Assembly: GCA_045132055.1 (NCBI GenBank)
Contig: JBGURP010000014.1
Span: 171,126-235,125 of the forward strand
Origin: F23-D06 sp045132055
GTDB taxonomy: Bacteria > Bacteroidota > Bacteroidia > Bacteroidales > WCHB1-69
Direction: 5' to 3'
Length of the DNA stretch: 64,000 nt
Shown: in pieces, positions 61,036 through 64,000 of the stretch
Position numbering within the stretch: the first letter of the stretch is position 1
Layout: the number at the start of each line of letters is the position of its first letter
Position numbers and translations under genes: made by a program
Notes under the pieces: model-generated
Told to the model about the DNA's origin: nothing
What the model saw: only the letters and a program-made list of their open reading frames with translations
Database searches by the model: none

Positions 61036-61533
61036 TTACTCCATTTCGCGATATTCTTTCACGATGTCCTTGACCATGGCAGGAGCCAGACGTCCGAACA
61101 CCTTGCCGTCAACGAGGGCGACAGGGGCCAGACCGCAGGCACCCACGCAACGCAAAGAGGTGAGGGAGAAGAGACCGTTGGCATCGGTTTGGCCAACCTC
61201 CACACCCAACTCTTTCTTGAAGGCGTCCAGGATCTTCTCGCCACCACGCACATAACATGCGGTACCCATACATACGGATACAGGGTATTTGCCCTTCGGC
61301 GTCATGGTGAAGAATGCGTAGAAGGAAACCACACCGTAAACCTTGGCGGTCGGCATGTGCAGTCTCTCCGCAATCAACTCCTGAACCTCTGCCGGCAGAT
61401 AACCGAGGAAGTCCTGCGTTTGATGTAAGACATTGATGAGCTCGCCAGGGTTGTTGCCGAAGTTATTGCAGATCTCAATAACTTTTTCCCTGACTTCGGG
61501 TTTCATTTTGATTATGATCTTCTTATTATCCAT
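61036..61533 (-). CDS. hydC: NuoE-like subunit of the [FeFe]-hydrogenase (HydC)
   Basis: 165 residues. The thioredoxin-like [2Fe-2S] fold has its four cysteines in CMGTAC (about 90-95) and CVGAC (about 129-133). It passes electrons between NADH oxidation at HydB and the hydrogenase. It is the last gene of the operon, 22 bases after hydA. Confidence 0.88.
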   Translation of the reverse strand: MDNKKIIIKMKPEVREKVIEICNNFGNNPGELINVLHQTQDFLGYLPAEVQELIAERLHMPTAKVYGVVSFYAFFTMTPKGKYPVSVCMGTACYVRGGEKILDAFKKELGVEVGQTDANGLFSLTSLRCVGACGLAPVALVDGKVFGRLAPAMVKDIVKEYREME

Positions 61534-61555
61534 GTTTATGCTTTTTTCAGATTAA

Positions 61556-63343
61556 TTATTTGTTTAAATCCACTTCCACGGTGGTCTGTCTGTCGAAATA
61601 GTGCGTGTGCAGCAGTTCGTGAGACTTGTGACCGCAAGGTTCACCCAGATACTCTTTGTAGATAGCTTGGATGGACGGGTTTTCGTGGGATTTACGGATC
61701 GGCATCTCTCTATCGGCACGGTAGATAGCCTCCCAACGAGCCTTGATGATGTCGGCATTACCGTGGTGCAGCGGCTGGCCTGCGCCGTCGATACAACCAC
61801 CAGGACATGCCATAATCTCAATAGCATGGAAGTTGCTCTTGCCGGCCTTGATGTCTTCCAACAGCTTACGGGCGTTCTTCAGACCGTGGGCGATACCGAT
61901 GTTCAGCTTGAGACCGTCCACATCGATGGTAGCGGAACGGACACCTTCCAAACCACGGAGCTCTTCGAAGTCGATCTTCGGAAGCGGTTTCTTGGTGATA
62001 ACCTCGTAAGCGGTACGGACAGCAGCCTCGATCACACCGCCAGTGGTACCGAAGATCACAGCAGCACCGGTGGATTCACCGAGCGGGCTGTCAAATTCAG
62101 CATCCGGCAGGGATTTGAAGTCGATGTTGGCCATCTTGATGAGACGAGCCAGCTCGCGGGTGGAGATGGAGTAATCTACATCAGGATTGCCGTTCACCTT
62201 GAACTCGTCACGGCCAACTTCGTATTTCTTGGCCAAGCAAGGCATCACAGACACGCTGATCATGTCTTCGCGCTTGCAGTTAATCTTTTCAGCAAAATAG
62301 GATTTTGCGATAGCACCGAACATCTGTTGAGGAGATTTTGCCGTGGAAGGAAGATCTCTCATATCCGGGAACTGATGTTCGAAGAAGTTTACCCATGCAG
62401 GACAGCAGGAGGTGAGGATTGGAAGCGGAACGCTCTTGTCGCCAGCCAAGAATTTGGTCAGACGGCCGATAAGTTCGGTGCCTTCTTCCATAATTGTCAA
62501 GTCGGCGGACCAGTCGGTATCGAATACATAGTCGAAGCCGAGAGCCTTCAAAGCGGCGGTCAGCTTGCCAGTAGCGATGGTGCCGGGTTCCATGCCGAAC
62601 TCTTCGCCGATAGCCACACGCACGGCGGGAGCCACTTGGACGACGGTTTTCTTGTTCGGGTCCACGATAGCGCGGAGAACAGCGCCGGTGTGGTCAACCT
62701 CGGTAAGAGCGCCCACAGGACAAACAGCGACGCACTGGCCGCAGAAGGTACACGGTGAGTGATCCAGATGCTGGTTGAAAGCGGTGGAAACCACTGCTGG
62801 GAAACCACGCTCGATGGCGGACAGAGCGCCAACGGTCTGCATCTCGTTACACATCGTCTCGCAACGACGGCACATGACGCACTTGTTCATGTCGCGGATG
62901 ATGGACGGGGAAACCTCGATTTGATAGGAGGATTGCTCGTGCTCCGGTCCAATGAACGGGTTTTTACGAATACCGAAGCGGACAGCGAGGTCTTGCAACT
63001 CGCAGTTGCCGTTCTTGGCACATTGCAGACAGTCTGCCGGGTGATCGGAGAGGATTAGCTCGAGGACTGTGCGGCGGGCGTTGATCACGCGCATGGAGTT
63101 GGTTCTCACCACCATGTCGGGCATACATTCGGTGACACAGGCGGGAGCCAGGTTACGACGACCGGCCACTTCCACCACACAAATACGGCATCCGCCGGGT
63201 TTGTTGTGCACGCCCAGGTTGTTCAGCTCGAAATGGCAAAGGGTAGGAATATCGATACCCATGCCTTGAGCGGCTTTAAGAATAGTGGTACCTTTTGGTA
63301 CTTCAACTTCTCTATTGTCTATTGTTAATTTTATCATATCCAT
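61556..63343 (-). CDS. hydA: [FeFe]-hydrogenase catalytic subunit of the electron-bifurcating complex
   Basis: 595 residues. An N-terminal [2Fe-2S] ferredoxin domain is followed by the HxxxCxxCxxxxxC cluster (HPADCLQCAKNGNC), two [4Fe-4S] sites (CVMCRRCETMC, CTFCGQCVAVCPVG) and the H-cluster domain. The three H-cluster signatures are intact: TSCCPAW, VMPCLAKKYE and MACPGGCIDGAGQP. It makes or consumes hydrogen using NADH and reduced ferredoxin together with HydB and HydC. The ATG at 63337 is an alternative start. Confidence 0.94.
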   Translation of the reverse strand: MDMIKLTIDNREVEVPKGTTILKAAQGMGIDIPTLCHFELNNLGVHNKPGGCRICVVEVAGRRNLAPACVTECMPDMVVRTNSMRVINARRTVLELILSDHPADCLQCAKNGNCELQDLAVRFGIRKNPFIGPEHEQSSYQIEVSPSIIRDMNKCVMCRRCETMCNEMQTVGALSAIERGFPAVVSTAFNQHLDHSPCTFCGQCVAVCPVGALTEVDHTGAVLRAIVDPNKKTVVQVAPAVRVAIGEEFGMEPGTIATGKLTAALKALGFDYVFDTDWSADLTIMEEGTELIGRLTKFLAGDKSVPLPILTSCCPAWVNFFEHQFPDMRDLPSTAKSPQQMFGAIAKSYFAEKINCKREDMISVSVMPCLAKKYEVGRDEFKVNGNPDVDYSISTRELARLIKMANIDFKSLPDAEFDSPLGESTGAAVIFGTTGGVIEAAVRTAYEVITKKPLPKIDFEELRGLEGVRSATIDVDGLKLNIGIAHGLKNARKLLEDIKAGKSNFHAIEIMACPGGCIDGAGQPLHHGNADIIKARWEAIYRADREMPIRKSHENPSIQAIYKEYLGEPCGHKSHELLHTHYFDRQTTVEVDLNK

Positions 63344-63358
63344 ATTAATACCCTTTAA

Positions 63359-64000
63359 CTATTTAATACTAATTGCGTTAAACTTACATTTTTCAATACA
63401 GGTACCGCACTTGATACAGAGTTCTTGGTTGATTTCATGCGGCATCTTCACCGTTCCGCTGATAGCGCCGACCGGACAGTTGCGTGCGCAAGCGGTACAG
63501 CCTTTACACTTCTCAGGATCGATGACGTATTGTTTCAGGGCCTTGCACTGACCGGCGGGACATTTCTTGTCAACCACGTGGGCCACGTACTCATCCCAGA
63601 AGTTGTCGATGGTGGACAACACCGGGTTCGGGGAGGTCTGGCCGAGACCGCAAAGGGCCGTGTCTTTGATGACGTGTGCCAGGTTGCGGAGCTTGTCAAG
63701 GTCTTCCATGGTGCCTTGGCCCTTGGTGATCTTGTCAAGGATTTCGCACAGACGTTTGTTACCGATACGGCAGGGAGAACACTTGCCGCAGGACTCTTCC
63801 ACGGTGAAGTCGAGGTAGAACTTAGCCACGGAAACCATACAGGAGGTCTCGTCCATGACGATCATACCGCCGGAGCCCATCATGGAGCCAGCAGCCACGA
63901 GGTTATCATAGTCGATCGGGGTGTCGAGGAACTTCTCGGTCAAGCAGCCGCCGGAAGGACCGCCGGTTTGCACGGCTTTGAACTTCTTGCCGCCCTTGAT
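63359..64000 (-). CDS. hydB: NuoF-like subunit of the [FeFe]-hydrogenase (HydB), N-terminus outside the window
   Basis: The visible 213 residues are the C-terminal part. The frame stays open to the window edge (KAVQTGGPSGG at its start). The NuoF cluster SCGKCSPCRIG and its fourth cysteine in TALCGLGQ are followed by a ferredoxin domain with two [4Fe-4S] motifs (CKGCTACARNCPVG, CIKCGTCIEKC), which is typical of HydB and absent in NuoF. It carries the flavin where NADH electrons are split. HydA starts 15 bases downstream. Confidence 0.92.
   Translation of the reverse strand: MKGGKKFKAVQTGGPSGGCLTEKFLDTPIDYDNLVAAGSMMGSGGMIVMDETSCMVSVAKFYLDFTVEESCGKCSPCRIGNKRLCEILDKITKGQGTMEDLDKLRNLAHVIKDTALCGLGQTSPNPVLSTIDNFWDEYVAHVVDKKCPAGQCKALKQYVIDPEKCKGCTACARNCPVGAISGTVKMPHEINQELCIKCGTCIEKCKFNAISIK

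Noticed and set aside
1..64000. tRNA, rRNA, riboswitch or insertion sequence
   Set aside because: Reading intergenic regions by eye gave no T-loop-like sequence, rRNA core, known aptamer or transposase frame. Only a covariance search could exclude small RNAs.

Overview
The window looks like a chromosomal segment of a member of the Bacteroidales, probably an anaerobic, hydrogen-metabolising gut-type organism. Evidence: a MurF-alanine racemase fusion protein, a zinc-free type B ribosomal protein L31, a UpxY-type NusG-like antiterminator, a long ATP synthase subunit a with its own signal peptide, and many upstream regions carrying TAnnTTTG, the -7 element of the Bacteroidetes housekeeping sigma factor. 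No rRNA, tRNA, CRISPR array or complete insertion sequence was found.

Left flank, 1-13.9 kb: housekeeping genes. These are shikimate kinase, the F0 part of the ATP synthase (atpB, atpE, atpF, followed by a TatD nuclease instead of atpH/A/G), an old-yellow-enzyme-family oxidoreductase with a hydroxyacid dehydrogenase, divergent mutS and gmk, an HI0933-family flavoprotein, meaB, lon and rpmE2. A rpmE2 terminator overlaps the predicted lon transcription start.

Middle, 13.9-42.3 kb: a large surface-polysaccharide region, mostly on the minus strand. It encodes heptose activation (gmhA, hddA, hddC and a separate HldE adenylyltransferase domain), UDP-GlcNAc-type sugar modification (WbpM/CapD-like, WbpB-like), CDP-6-deoxyhexose synthesis (rfbF, rfbG and a short-chain dehydrogenase), UDP-galactofuranose (glf), nonulosonic (sialic-like) acid synthesis (neuB, a KdsC-like phosphatase, an SpsF-like cytidylyltransferase), a candidate sialyltransferase, several glycosyltransferases, an acyltransferase and a GtrA/GT2/membrane-protein glycosylation triad. 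Cell-wall genes (murF-alr, an M23 peptidase) are embedded in it.

Accessory island, 42.3-50.5 kb: an AT-rich block lies between the nonulosonate operon and the flippase and UpxY genes of the same locus. It holds three two-gene operons of defence-like character: a three-helix membrane protein with a 655-residue PIN-like protein; a PD-(D/E)XK-like nuclease with an unrecognised 328-residue protein; and an N6-adenine methyltransferase with an unrecognised 210-residue protein. It also holds gene relics. A short conserved element recurs about 50 nt upstream of two of these operons, and again upstream of a secreted glycosidase outside the island. This island is the best candidate for an undescribed system.

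Right flank, 50.5-64 kb: Wzx-like flippase, UpxY regulator, a lipoprotein aldo/keto reductase with ferredoxin domain, a GH53-like secreted glycosidase, an AraC regulator, a glycosyltransferase with a PCMD-like lipid-export-type surface protein, a secreted esterase, and the start-truncated operon of an electron-bifurcating [FeFe]-hydrogenase (hydB, hydA, hydC).
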